From contig JAGKWZ010000079.1 of the NCBI GenBank assembly GCA_021151605.1, positions 1-21,522 on the forward strand: a DNA stretch of 21,522 bases, written 5' to 3'. The DNA comes from Verrucomicrobiaceae bacterium. GTDB taxonomy: Bacteria > Verrucomicrobiota > Verrucomicrobiia > Verrucomicrobiales > Verrucomicrobiaceae. Every line of letters begins with the position of its first letter. Position 1 is the first letter of the stretch. The notes under the pieces were generated by a model. It made no database searches and was not told the DNA's origin. It worked only from the letters and a program-made list of their open reading frames with translations. The translations under genes were made by a program, and so were the position numbers. Below are positions 7,943 through 14,175 of the stretch, one piece after another.

Positions 7943-8353
7943 TCAAGCCTCCGTCACCTCGCGTGAGCCGTCCGGCTGCGGAACAAAGTGGAACCAGCGA
8001 GCGTGTGGCGGGAGGAGTTCGGGGAAGAGGTCCGCCCATTCGATGATGACCACGCCGGGCTCGTCGAGGATGTCATCCCAGCCGACGGTGAGCACTTCTT
8101 CGGCGCTGTCCATGCGGTAGAAGTCGAAGTGAAACACGGGCAGGCGGCCATCGGTGTATTCATGCACGAGGGTGAAGGTCGGGCTGGTTACGGCGGCTTG
8201 TGATCCGAGACCGGCGAGGATGCCCTTTGTGGCCTGGGTCTTGCCTGCACCGAGCTGGCCGCAGAGGGCGATGACATCGCCAGCTTCCAGGCTGGCGGCG
8301 AGTTCGCGGCCCCAGTCAAAGGTGGCTTCGGGTGTAGCGAGGCGTGTGCTCAT
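7943..8353 (-). CDS. tsaE: tRNA t6A biosynthesis ATPase TsaE
   Basis: This 136-residue P-loop protein belongs to the TsaE/YjeE family and works with TsaB and TsaD to make N6-threonylcarbamoyladenosine at position 37 of ANN-decoding tRNAs. Visible motifs are the Walker A GQLGAGKT at 32-39, the switch block TSPTFTLVHEY at 56-66, HFDFYR at 75-80 and IIEWAD at 103-108. I chose the ATG at 8353 because it overlaps the thiL stop by four bases (ATGA), which suggests translational coupling; an ATG at 8371 would extend the protein by six residues inside thiL. The length is normal. Confidence 0.94.
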   Translation of the reverse strand: MSTRLATPEATFDWGRELAASLEAGDVIALCGQLGAGKTQATKGILAGLGSQAAVTSPTFTLVHEYTDGRLPVFHFDFYRMDSAEEVLTVGWDDILDEPGVVIIEWADLFPELLPPHARWFHFVPQPDGSREVTEA

Positions 8354-9246
8354 GCTTTGAAATGATCCCAACCGCCCTGGCCGAGGTTTCGCCTCTTTGG
8401 ATCAGCCAAAATCTTGCCGATGAGGTGAAGGCGGGTGTGGGCAAAGGCACGGTGAAACTCATCTGGCAGGCTCAGCGGAGTCTGCGGGTGGAGGGTGAGG
8501 AGAAGTTCGTAGTCCTCGCCGTCCGTCAATGCCTGCTCCAGCGTGCAGCCACGTGTGAGCGGAATCCTAGCGGGCTCGATTTCAAACCCGACGCCGCTTT
8601 GGTCCGCCAGCCTTGGTAGGTCTTTGGCGAGGCCATCGCTGAGGTCCATCATTGCGGTGACGCGGGCGTGTTTCACCAGCCAATGAGCTTCGGCAAGGAG
8701 GGGCTGGAACTTGAGATGCTTCCCGCGAATAGAGCCGCCAAGTGTGCCGGTAACAAAAATCAAATCTTCCGCCTTGGCCCCGCTGCGGCTGATCCATTTT
8801 TTCTTCAATGCCGTACCGGTCATGCTGACCGTGAGGCTGAGCTGGCTGCCACGTGAAGTTTCGCCACCGACGATGCGCACCTCGTGCTCGTCGGCGAGTT
8901 GGGTCATGCCTTCATAGAGGCCGAGCACGCGCTTCACAGGTGTTTCAGGTGGGGCGATCAGTGTCACCAGCGCGTGCTTCGGTGTCGCTGCCATCGCGGC
9001 GAAGTCGCTCAACACACGGGCCATGGCTTTGCGCCCGACGAGCCTGGCAGGTGTGTCAGCGGTGAAGTGGACGCCTTCGACGATGGTGTCTGTTTTCAAA
9101 AGCAACTGCTCCCCCGCTTTTGGCGCGACGACGACGGCGCAGTCATCGCCAGGCCCAGCGATGATGGAGCCATCGGTCGAGAGCTTCGCGGTGATGAGCC
9201 GCACGAGCTTGTCTTCTCCGAGATCGGCGAGCGTCTGCGTCTTCAT
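8350..9246 (-). CDS. thiL: Thiamine-monophosphate kinase ThiL
   Basis: This 298-residue protein converts thiamine monophosphate to thiamine pyrophosphate with ATP, the last step of the de novo thiamine cofactor pathway, in the cytoplasm. Family motifs are complete: GDDCAV at 33-38, KTDTIVEGVHF at 51-61, GRKAMARVLSDFAAM at 71-85, GGETSRG at 127-133, MDLSDGLAKDL at 200-210 and EDYELLL near the C-terminus. The first is part of the Mg/ATP-binding site. It overlaps both neighbours by ATGA: its start overlaps the CPBP protease stop (9243-9246) and its stop overlaps the tsaE start (8350-8353). This tight packing indicates one operon. Confidence 0.95.
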   Translation of the reverse strand: MKTQTLADLGEDKLVRLITAKLSTDGSIIAGPGDDCAVVVAPKAGEQLLLKTDTIVEGVHFTADTPARLVGRKAMARVLSDFAAMAATPKHALVTLIAPPETPVKRVLGLYEGMTQLADEHEVRIVGGETSRGSQLSLTVSMTGTALKKKWISRSGAKAEDLIFVTGTLGGSIRGKHLKFQPLLAEAHWLVKHARVTAMMDLSDGLAKDLPRLADQSGVGFEIEPARIPLTRGCTLEQALTDGEDYELLLTLHPQTPLSLPDEFHRAFAHTRLHLIGKILADPKRRNLGQGGWDHFKA

Positions 9247-10085
9247 GGCTGGATGTCCGGGAAGAATAGCAAAACGGTCAGGCTCGTGGCATTGAAGAGA
9301 CCATGCATGACCATGGGCACGAGCAGGCAGCCGGTGAGTTCATACATGGCGCAGAAGGCCATCGCCAAAATGGCCAGGGGAAAGAGCGTGCCGACGTGCA
9401 GATGGATGGCGGCAAAGAGGAGCGAGGAGCAAAGCGCGGCGAAGATGCCATCCGTGTAGCGTTTGATGACGCCGTAGATGAAGCCACGAAAGACGATCTC
9501 CTCCACCAGCGGCGCGACGATGGCGGCGGAGATGATGAGCAGCACCTTCGCCAGCGGGTCTTTGGCTTTGCGGAAAGCCTCCGCTGTGTCCTGCCCGCTG
9601 AGGTCTGGCCAGAAGCCTTCCATCCACGTGTGGATCGCCAGCGCGCTGCCATTCACCAGCATGAGTGTGGGCAGCATGGCTAGGAGGGCAATGATGCCGA
9701 CATAACGTAGTTTGACCCGCCGTAGGCCGAAGAGTTCCGCCGGACTAATGTTTCGAAGACCCCGGAGATAAAATAGAAGCATGAGGCAGATGCCAAACTG
9801 CACGACGATGTTCCCAAGCAGGCCATTTAAGGTCAGCTCCACCGGCTCCTGCGCTGCCTCGCCGCCGCCGTCTGAGGCCTGCATACCGCTGAGGAAGAGT
9901 AAGCTCAGTGCGGCGACGATGATGGCGTCTCCGCTGACGAAGTCCGCCACCTGGACGCGACCAATGGAGGTCATGGCATCAGGCATGAAGGTGCGAAGAA
10001 GCTGGTAGGCGATGACGCCAAAGAGCAGGGCGAGCCAGACGATCAGGGCGGTGTCGCGCAGGACTCCGAGGGAGGGGGCATCCAT
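9243..10085 (-). CDS. CPBP-family intramembrane metalloprotease
   Basis: This 280-residue multi-pass membrane protein has the CPBP (Abi/CAAX protease-like) signature. EExxxR is at 195-200 (EEIVFR), a conserved His is at 228 (FAAIHLH), and HxxxN is at 261-265 (HGLFN). All predicted catalytic residues are intact, so an active glutamate-type membrane protease is likely. Substrates are unknown; the family includes CAAX-processing proteases, bacteriocin self-immunity proteins and protein-maturation factors. At least six hydrophobic segments are visible. The gene lies 12 bases after the sppA stop and overlaps thiL by four bases, so two membrane proteases head this operon. Confidence 0.9.
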   Translation of the reverse strand: MDAPSLGVLRDTALIVWLALLFGVIAYQLLRTFMPDAMTSIGRVQVADFVSGDAIIVAALSLLFLSGMQASDGGGEAAQEPVELTLNGLLGNIVVQFGICLMLLFYLRGLRNISPAELFGLRRVKLRYVGIIALLAMLPTLMLVNGSALAIHTWMEGFWPDLSGQDTAEAFRKAKDPLAKVLLIISAAIVAPLVEEIVFRGFIYGVIKRYTDGIFAALCSSLLFAAIHLHVGTLFPLAILAMAFCAMYELTGCLLVPMVMHGLFNATSLTVLLFFPDIQP

Positions 10086-10097
10086 GAGAGGTGGAGA

Positions 10098-11111
10098 TCA
10101 GCGCAGCCAGGCGGCGGGCAGGTAGTACATCATGCCGGGTTGCAGCTTCGGCAATACGCCGCCGGTGAGGTCGAGCTGGATTTTTGGCGGAGCAGCATGG
10201 TGACTGGCGTTGAGTCCGAGCGCGCTGAGCAGAGTAGGGGAGCTGTGATACTTCACCACGGCCGCATCGGCGGCTTTGCCCAGATCACGGGCGAGCGTGT
10301 AGGCGTCTTCGATGTAACCGATCTGGTCCACCAGCTTTGCCGCCAGGGCCTGACGTCCGGTGACGACGCGCCCATCGGCCACGGTGCTTTTCAGCACGTC
10401 TTTCGGCACCTTGCGTGCCTCGGAGACGATACCGAGGAAGCGGTCATACATCTCATTTACCAGTGCCTGGATGTAGGCCTTTTCATCCTCACGCATCGGG
10501 CGCGCACCACTCAGCGTGTCTTTGAAGGCACCACTGGTGAAGGTCTGCGTGCCGAGCCCGACTTTGCCGAAGAGTTCGTGGTAGTTCATCGACTCCATGA
10601 TCACGCCGATACTCGCCGTCAGCGTCGTCTCGCTGGCGATGACCTTCGTGGCCCCGCAGGCGACGTAGTAGCCACCGCTGGCGGCCACGGAGTCCATGTA
10701 AACCACCACCGGCTTCTTCGCGGCGGCCTTTTTCACAGCATTATAAATGATGTCCGAGGCCGTGACCTCACCGCCGGGCGAGTTCACACGCAGGACGATG
10801 GCCTTCACCTCCGAGTCCTCCACGGCCTGCTCCAGCGAACGCTTGATTGCCTCCACACTCGGCAAGGCGGTGGAAAGCAAGCCTTCAGCGCCCATGGAGC
10901 TGATCACCCCCTCCAGGTCGATCTGCACGATCTTCGCCGTGGATTCCTTCTGCGCCTCGACGACGATTTTCTCCAGCAAGGGCTCGCGTCCCTCTGCCAG
11001 TCCTGCCTCCTGGCCCACGAGGGCCATGGAAAGGATCATGTTAAAGCCGACGCTCAGAAAGAGAGCGACAGCTAGGGCGGCAATCAGGCAGCCGAAGGTG
11101 GTTTTGTTCAT
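10098..11111 (-). CDS. sppA: Signal peptide peptidase SppA, S49 family
   Basis: This 337-residue membrane-anchored serine protease degrades leftover signal peptides and other membrane peptides on the outer face of the inner membrane. An N-terminal hydrophobic anchor spans about residues 7-31. The catalytic Ser is predicted at S145 within SVAASGGYYVAC, and the general-base Lys at K197 within TSGAFKDTLSGARP. The oxyanion region LRVNSPGG is at 107-114. This is the short (about 36 kDa) single-domain type. An upstream in-frame start at 11201 would add 30 residues without family similarity and run into the opposite-strand gene's leader, so I use the ATG at 11111. It is the first gene of the minus-strand operon and diverges from the MFS gene. 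Confidence 0.93.
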   Translation of the reverse strand: MNKTTFGCLIAALAVALFLSVGFNMILSMALVGQEAGLAEGREPLLEKIVVEAQKESTAKIVQIDLEGVISSMGAEGLLSTALPSVEAIKRSLEQAVEDSEVKAIVLRVNSPGGEVTASDIIYNAVKKAAAKKPVVVYMDSVAASGGYYVACGATKVIASETTLTASIGVIMESMNYHELFGKVGLGTQTFTSGAFKDTLSGARPMREDEKAYIQALVNEMYDRFLGIVSEARKVPKDVLKSTVADGRVVTGRQALAAKLVDQIGYIEDAYTLARDLGKAADAAVVKYHSSPTLLSALGLNASHHAAPPKIQLDLTGGVLPKLQPGMMYYLPAAWLR

Positions 11112-11212
11112 GACCGCCGAGAGTAGGCGGAGGTCCGCCCATGGCAAGGCTGAGGCGAGGCTCTCGATTTCGTGATTGCCACGCCTGCGGGAGTGCTTCA
11201 CTCTCCGCGCCC
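11112..11212. promoter_or_regulatory. Divergent intergenic region between sppA and the MFS gene
   Basis: These 101 bases separate two divergent start codons and must hold the promoters of both the sppA operon and the MFS operon, or their leaders. I cannot point to convincing -35/-10 boxes by eye. Confidence 0.45.
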
Positions 11213-12613
11213 ATGAGCCAAACCGCCTCTCTCCCTGATCCGAACGCCCCGTGGTATAAACAACTCACGCCTTACCACTGGTTCGTCTTCTTTGTCGCAT
11301 CCGCTGCATGGTGCTTTGACTGCCTGGATCAGCAGCTTTTCATCCTGGCTCGTGACAATGCCGTGGCGGCGCTTTCGCCAGGCATTGATGCTCTGGAGCA
11401 GGGCAAACGAAGCGGCTGGGCCATGAGCATCTTCGTCGCAGGCTGGGCCACGGGTGGTCTGATCTTTGGTTCCGTCGGCGACCGCATTGGGCGCGCCAAG
11501 ACATTGGCGATCACGGTGCTGATCTATTCTCTTTTCACCGGTCTGTCCTCCTTCGCCACGAACATGACCCAGTTCATGATCTACCGTGCGCTCACCGGTC
11601 TTGGCGTCGGTGGCGTTTTCGGATTGGCAGTGGCTCTCGTGGCCGATGCGCTCCCAGAGTTTGCTCGCCCTAAGGCTCTCGGTCTTCTTCAGGCTCTCTC
11701 CGCCGTCGGCAATGTGACCGCCGGTCTCTGCGCCATGGCGCTCTCAGGTGTCGATCCTGCCGTGTCTTGGAAATATCTGTTCTGGATTGGCTCCGTGCCA
11801 GCCTTCCTTTGCATCTTCATCATGCTGCGCCTGAAGGAGCCTGAAAAATGGATCGCTGCCAAAGCTGCGAGCCGCGAGGTCGGTGGCAAGGCCATGGGCT
11901 CCTACGGCAGCCTCTTTGGTGAAGCCCGCTGGCGTGGTCCGGCCATCCTCGGCATGTTGCTCTGCGTAGCGGCAGTCGTGGGTCTGTGGGGCGTCGGCTT
12001 CTTCAGCAACAAACTCGTAGCTCCAGCCATCGCCAATGCTCTCGCGGCGGACAACCTCAGCCCTGCGGAGATCGTCAAAGGCAAGCAGTGGTGGGCCGCA
12101 GCAAACCTCATTGTCATGAACCTCGGTGCCTTTGTCGGCATGGTTTCCTTCAGCAAAGCGGCCCATCGTTTCGGCCGCAAGCCCGCCTTCGCCACCGCCT
12201 TCATTGCCGCCTTCGTGGCCACGGTCGGCTTCTTCCAGCTCTTCGACAGCCGCGATGACATCTGGATGAGCTTTGTCCTCGGCACCTGCCAGCTCTCTCT
12301 TTTCGCCGGGTTCGCCATCTACCTGCCTGAGCTTTTCCCCACCCGCCTCCGCAGCACGGGCGTCAGCTTCTGCTACAACGTCGGCCGCTTCATCGCCGCC
12401 AGCGGCCCTCTCACCCTCGGGCAGCTCCAGGCCTACCTCGGCAACAAAGCCGTCGCCGCCCTGCCTACCACTGCCGACGCTGCCGCGAAGGCCGCCGCTC
12501 AGTTGGAAGCCTTCCGCAATGCCGCCTGCTACATCAGTGGGATCTTCCTCGTCGGTCTCATCGCCCTGGCTTTCCTGCCGGAAACAAAAGGCCGCGCGCT
12601 GCCTGAAGACTGA
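11213..12613 (+). CDS. MFS transporter, sugar/organic-acid symporter type
   Basis: This 466-residue inner-membrane protein has about 12 hydrophobic helices. The MFS A-loop motif GDRIGRAK is at 89-96, and its second-half equivalent (HRFGRKPAF) is also visible. TM1 carries acidic residues (FDCLDQQ at 35-41). LPELFPTRLRSTG near the C-terminus is typical of the sugar/aromatic-acid symporter branch. The substrate cannot be assigned. The start at 11213 is preferred because the 24 residues in front of it lack hydrophobic or family features. The stop is 14 bases before the next gene on the same strand, so the small downstream genes are probably co-transcribed. Confidence 0.92.
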   Translation: MSQTASLPDPNAPWYKQLTPYHWFVFFVASAAWCFDCLDQQLFILARDNAVAALSPGIDALEQGKRSGWAMSIFVAGWATGGLIFGSVGDRIGRAKTLAITVLIYSLFTGLSSFATNMTQFMIYRALTGLGVGGVFGLAVALVADALPEFARPKALGLLQALSAVGNVTAGLCAMALSGVDPAVSWKYLFWIGSVPAFLCIFIMLRLKEPEKWIAAKAASREVGGKAMGSYGSLFGEARWRGPAILGMLLCVAAVVGLWGVGFFSNKLVAPAIANALAADNLSPAEIVKGKQWWAAANLIVMNLGAFVGMVSFSKAAHRFGRKPAFATAFIAAFVATVGFFQLFDSRDDIWMSFVLGTCQLSLFAGFAIYLPELFPTRLRSTGVSFCYNVGRFIAASGPLTLGQLQAYLGNKAVAALPTTADAAAKAAAQLEAFRNAACYISGIFLVGLIALAFLPETKGRALPED

Positions 12614-12627
12614 TTTCTGCCTGAGTC

Positions 12628-12909
12628 ATGACTCCCGCCGAACTCGCCGCCGCGACATCGCTGCCAGCCGGACTTAGCCCTGAAGCTGAGTCCCTCTGGC
12701 ACGCGAAACATGGGAACTGGGACGAAGCTCACAACATCGCCCAGGACATCCACACACCCATGGGCTCATGGATTCATGCCCTGCTTCATGTCATTGAGGG
12801 AGATCAATGGAACGCCGACTACTGGTTCGCGAAGGCCAAAAAGCCTTCCCGCAAGCCCGCTCAGATCGATGCCTTGTGGGATGAGATTGCGGCTGAGGTC
12901 TTAAAATGA
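12628..12909 (+). CDS. Small conserved hypothetical protein
   Basis: This is a 93-residue soluble protein that I cannot assign to a named function. It is rich in Trp and His in the middle, with the pattern GSWIHALLHVIEGDQWNADY followed by WFAKA, which looks like a helical repeat-type fold and recalls conserved hypothetical proteins of other bacteria. It has no signal peptide, membrane segment or metal-binding Cys pair. Its stop codon overlaps the start of the Smr-domain gene (ATGA at 12906-12909), so the two proteins are probably made together. Confidence 0.78.
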   Translation: MTPAELAAATSLPAGLSPEAESLWHAKHGNWDEAHNIAQDIHTPMGSWIHALLHVIEGDQWNADYWFAKAKKPSRKPAQIDALWDEIAAEVLK

Positions 12910-13199
12910 GCGCAGACTCATCGGAACCTGTGGAGATCGAGATCACGAACGAACTCGACCTCCACACCTTCCAGCCGCGTGAGGTCGGCGACCTGCTGGA
13001 GGACTACCTCGGCGAATGCCAAAAGCGCGGCATCCTCAGCGTGCGCGTCATTCACGGCAAAGGCACCGGCACCCTGCGCACCGGCGTGCATGAAAAACTC
13101 GGCCGCATGGACATCATCGAGTCCATCACCTGGCCCGCCAGCGCCGACACTGGCGGATGGGGAGCCACCTGGGTCAGGCTGAGAAGCCCTTCGCTGTAA
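12906..13199 (+). CDS. Stand-alone Smr-domain protein
   Basis: This 97-residue protein is essentially a single Smr domain. The two hallmark motifs are present in modified form: LDLH at 17-20 (usually LDLHG, here followed by TFQPREV) and HGKGTGTLR at 50-58. Smr domains are found as nicking endonucleases and at the C-terminus of MutS2, where they act on DNA or on mRNA of collided ribosomes. Short stand-alone versions are widespread and poorly characterised. The start overlaps the stop of the preceding gene by four bases. The family call is firm; the substrate is open. Confidence 0.88.
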   Translation: MSADSSEPVEIEITNELDLHTFQPREVGDLLEDYLGECQKRGILSVRVIHGKGTGTLRTGVHEKLGRMDIIESITWPASADTGGWGATWVRLRSPSL

Positions 13200-13200
13200 A

Positions 13201-13274
13201 ACGACTTTTCCAGTCGTAAGCTGGTGTGGTGAGATTCCATCTCGCCCTTTTTTGTCACCGAGTTTGAAACTCGG
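13201..13274. repeat. Cluster of three short perfect hairpins after the Smr gene
   Basis: Three inverted repeats with different stems stand in a row directly after the stop at 13199. ACGACT/AGTCGT has loop TTTCC (13201-13217), GAGAT/ATCTC has loop TCC (13231-13243), and CCGAGTTT/AAACTCGG has a one-base spacer (13258-13274). The second is followed closely by a T-run (CCCTTTTTT), so it could terminate the MFS operon. The group may also be a family of small intergenic palindromes. The rest of the gap to 13390 shows no gene. Confidence 0.6.
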
Positions 13275-13390
13275 GGCACCTGTATATGAGTTGAAGAAAC
13301 GTTCTACGTCGAAGTCAGCATGCGCTGGTCTCCCAGTATGTGGGTATTCCCGTTTTCAGACTTGCCTTTCCTAGTGAAAAGAGGACAAGC

Positions 13391-13408
13391 ATGCCTCTCA
13401 ATCAATGA
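13391..13408 (+). CDS. Five-codon mini-ORF (MPLNQ) in front of the sigma factor gene
   Basis: ATG CCT CTC AAT CAA TGA lies just before the ECF gene, and its stop overlaps the ECF start as ATGA (13405-13408). An AGAGGA-type Shine-Dalgarno site (GAGG at 13381-13384) sits six bases before this ATG and is too far (20 bases) from the ECF start at 13405. This suggests ribosomes load at the mini-ORF and re-initiate on the sigma factor gene. A chance occurrence is possible. Confidence 0.4.
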   Translation: MPLNQ

Positions 13409-14151
13409 GTTTCCCGACGACACGCTGGACTCTGCTCGCCGAAGCCACCCTTCATGGTAATACGGCCGGGCAGGAGGCTCTGACCCGTATGTGCGAGGCC
13501 TACCGGCAACCCATTGAGGATTACCTCTGCTCCCGTGGCTGCAAAGCACAGGAGATCGAGGATCTCGTGCAGGACTTCTTTCTGCGCTGGCTGAGGTCCC
13601 GTGCCTGGAAGCGGGCGGAACGGGATCGCGGACGCTTCCGAAACTTTATGATGGGCGGCGTGATGCATGTCTTGGCGAAACATCACTCCCGTGGGCAGAC
13701 GCAGAAGCGCGGCGGCGGCGTGGAGCATGACAGTCTGGATGCCATGAAAGAATCAGGCATCGAGCCCCCCGGTCCGGAGCCGGACGACATCATAGAGTTC
13801 GACCGACGCTGGGCCGTGTCCTTAGTGGAAAATACTCTGGCTGCGATCTGCGCAGAAGAGGGAAATCGTGGCAAACAGGCGGAGTTTGCCGTGCTGCGGC
13901 ATTTCCTGCCAGGGGCTGATGAGATGATCCCGCTGGAGGAGGCGGTATCGCGGCTGGGCACCAGCTTGAATGCGGTGAAGGTAGCCATCCACCGGCTGCG
14001 CGCCCGCTTCCGTGAAAGGCTACGTGCCGAGGTGGCGCGGACGGTCTCCGCCCCCCATGAGATCGAGGAGGAACTCATGTACCTGCGCTCTCTTTTACTT
14101 TCTGAGGCGAAAATAGGTACCTCCGCCGCTCAAAATGGGAAGACACCTTGA
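13405..14151 (+). CDS. ECF sigma factor (ECF1), kinase-associated type
   Basis: This 248-residue RNA polymerase sigma-70-family factor begins MSFPTTRWTLL, the xTTRW opening found in many planctomycete/verrucomicrobial ECF proteins. Region 2 is at about 20-95, with EIEDLVQDFFLRWL at 50-63 and RDRGRFRNFMMGG at 73-85. Region 4 with a helix-turn-helix is at about 160-205 (SRLGTSLNAVKVAIHRLRAR). A conserved C-terminal tail (HEIEEELMYLRSLL) follows. No anti-sigma factor gene is adjacent; instead a receptor kinase gene follows 24 bases later in the same frame. ECF groups linked to Ser/Thr kinases are known, with direct phosphorylation described for an ECF43 member of Vibrio. Such control here is inference. 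An in-frame TGA at 13375 rules out a much longer start. Confidence 0.92.
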   Translation: MSFPTTRWTLLAEATLHGNTAGQEALTRMCEAYRQPIEDYLCSRGCKAQEIEDLVQDFFLRWLRSRAWKRAERDRGRFRNFMMGGVMHVLAKHHSRGQTQKRGGGVEHDSLDAMKESGIEPPGPEPDDIIEFDRRWAVSLVENTLAAICAEEGNRGKQAEFAVLRHFLPGADEMIPLEEAVSRLGTSLNAVKVAIHRLRARFRERLRAEVARTVSAPHEIEEELMYLRSLLLSEAKIGTSAAQNGKTP

Positions 14152-14175
14152 ACAGCAAAGCCTTTCCCCAGAACC

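Noticed and set aside
8884..9459. A 191-residue plus-strand frame across thiL and the CPBP gene
   Set aside because: It spans the junction of two well-supported minus-strand genes and has no start-site signal or family features.
10140..11075. A 311-residue plus-strand frame opposite sppA
   Set aside because: The opposite strand encodes intact SppA catalytic motifs. The composition (His/Gln/Arg-rich) is typical of an antisense shadow in GC-rich DNA.
11141..11212. Longer N-termini for the MFS protein (start 11141) and SppA (start 11201)
   Set aside because: The two extended frames would overlap each other on opposite strands and add sequence with no family similarity. The inner ATGs give normal N-termini and leave room for promoters.
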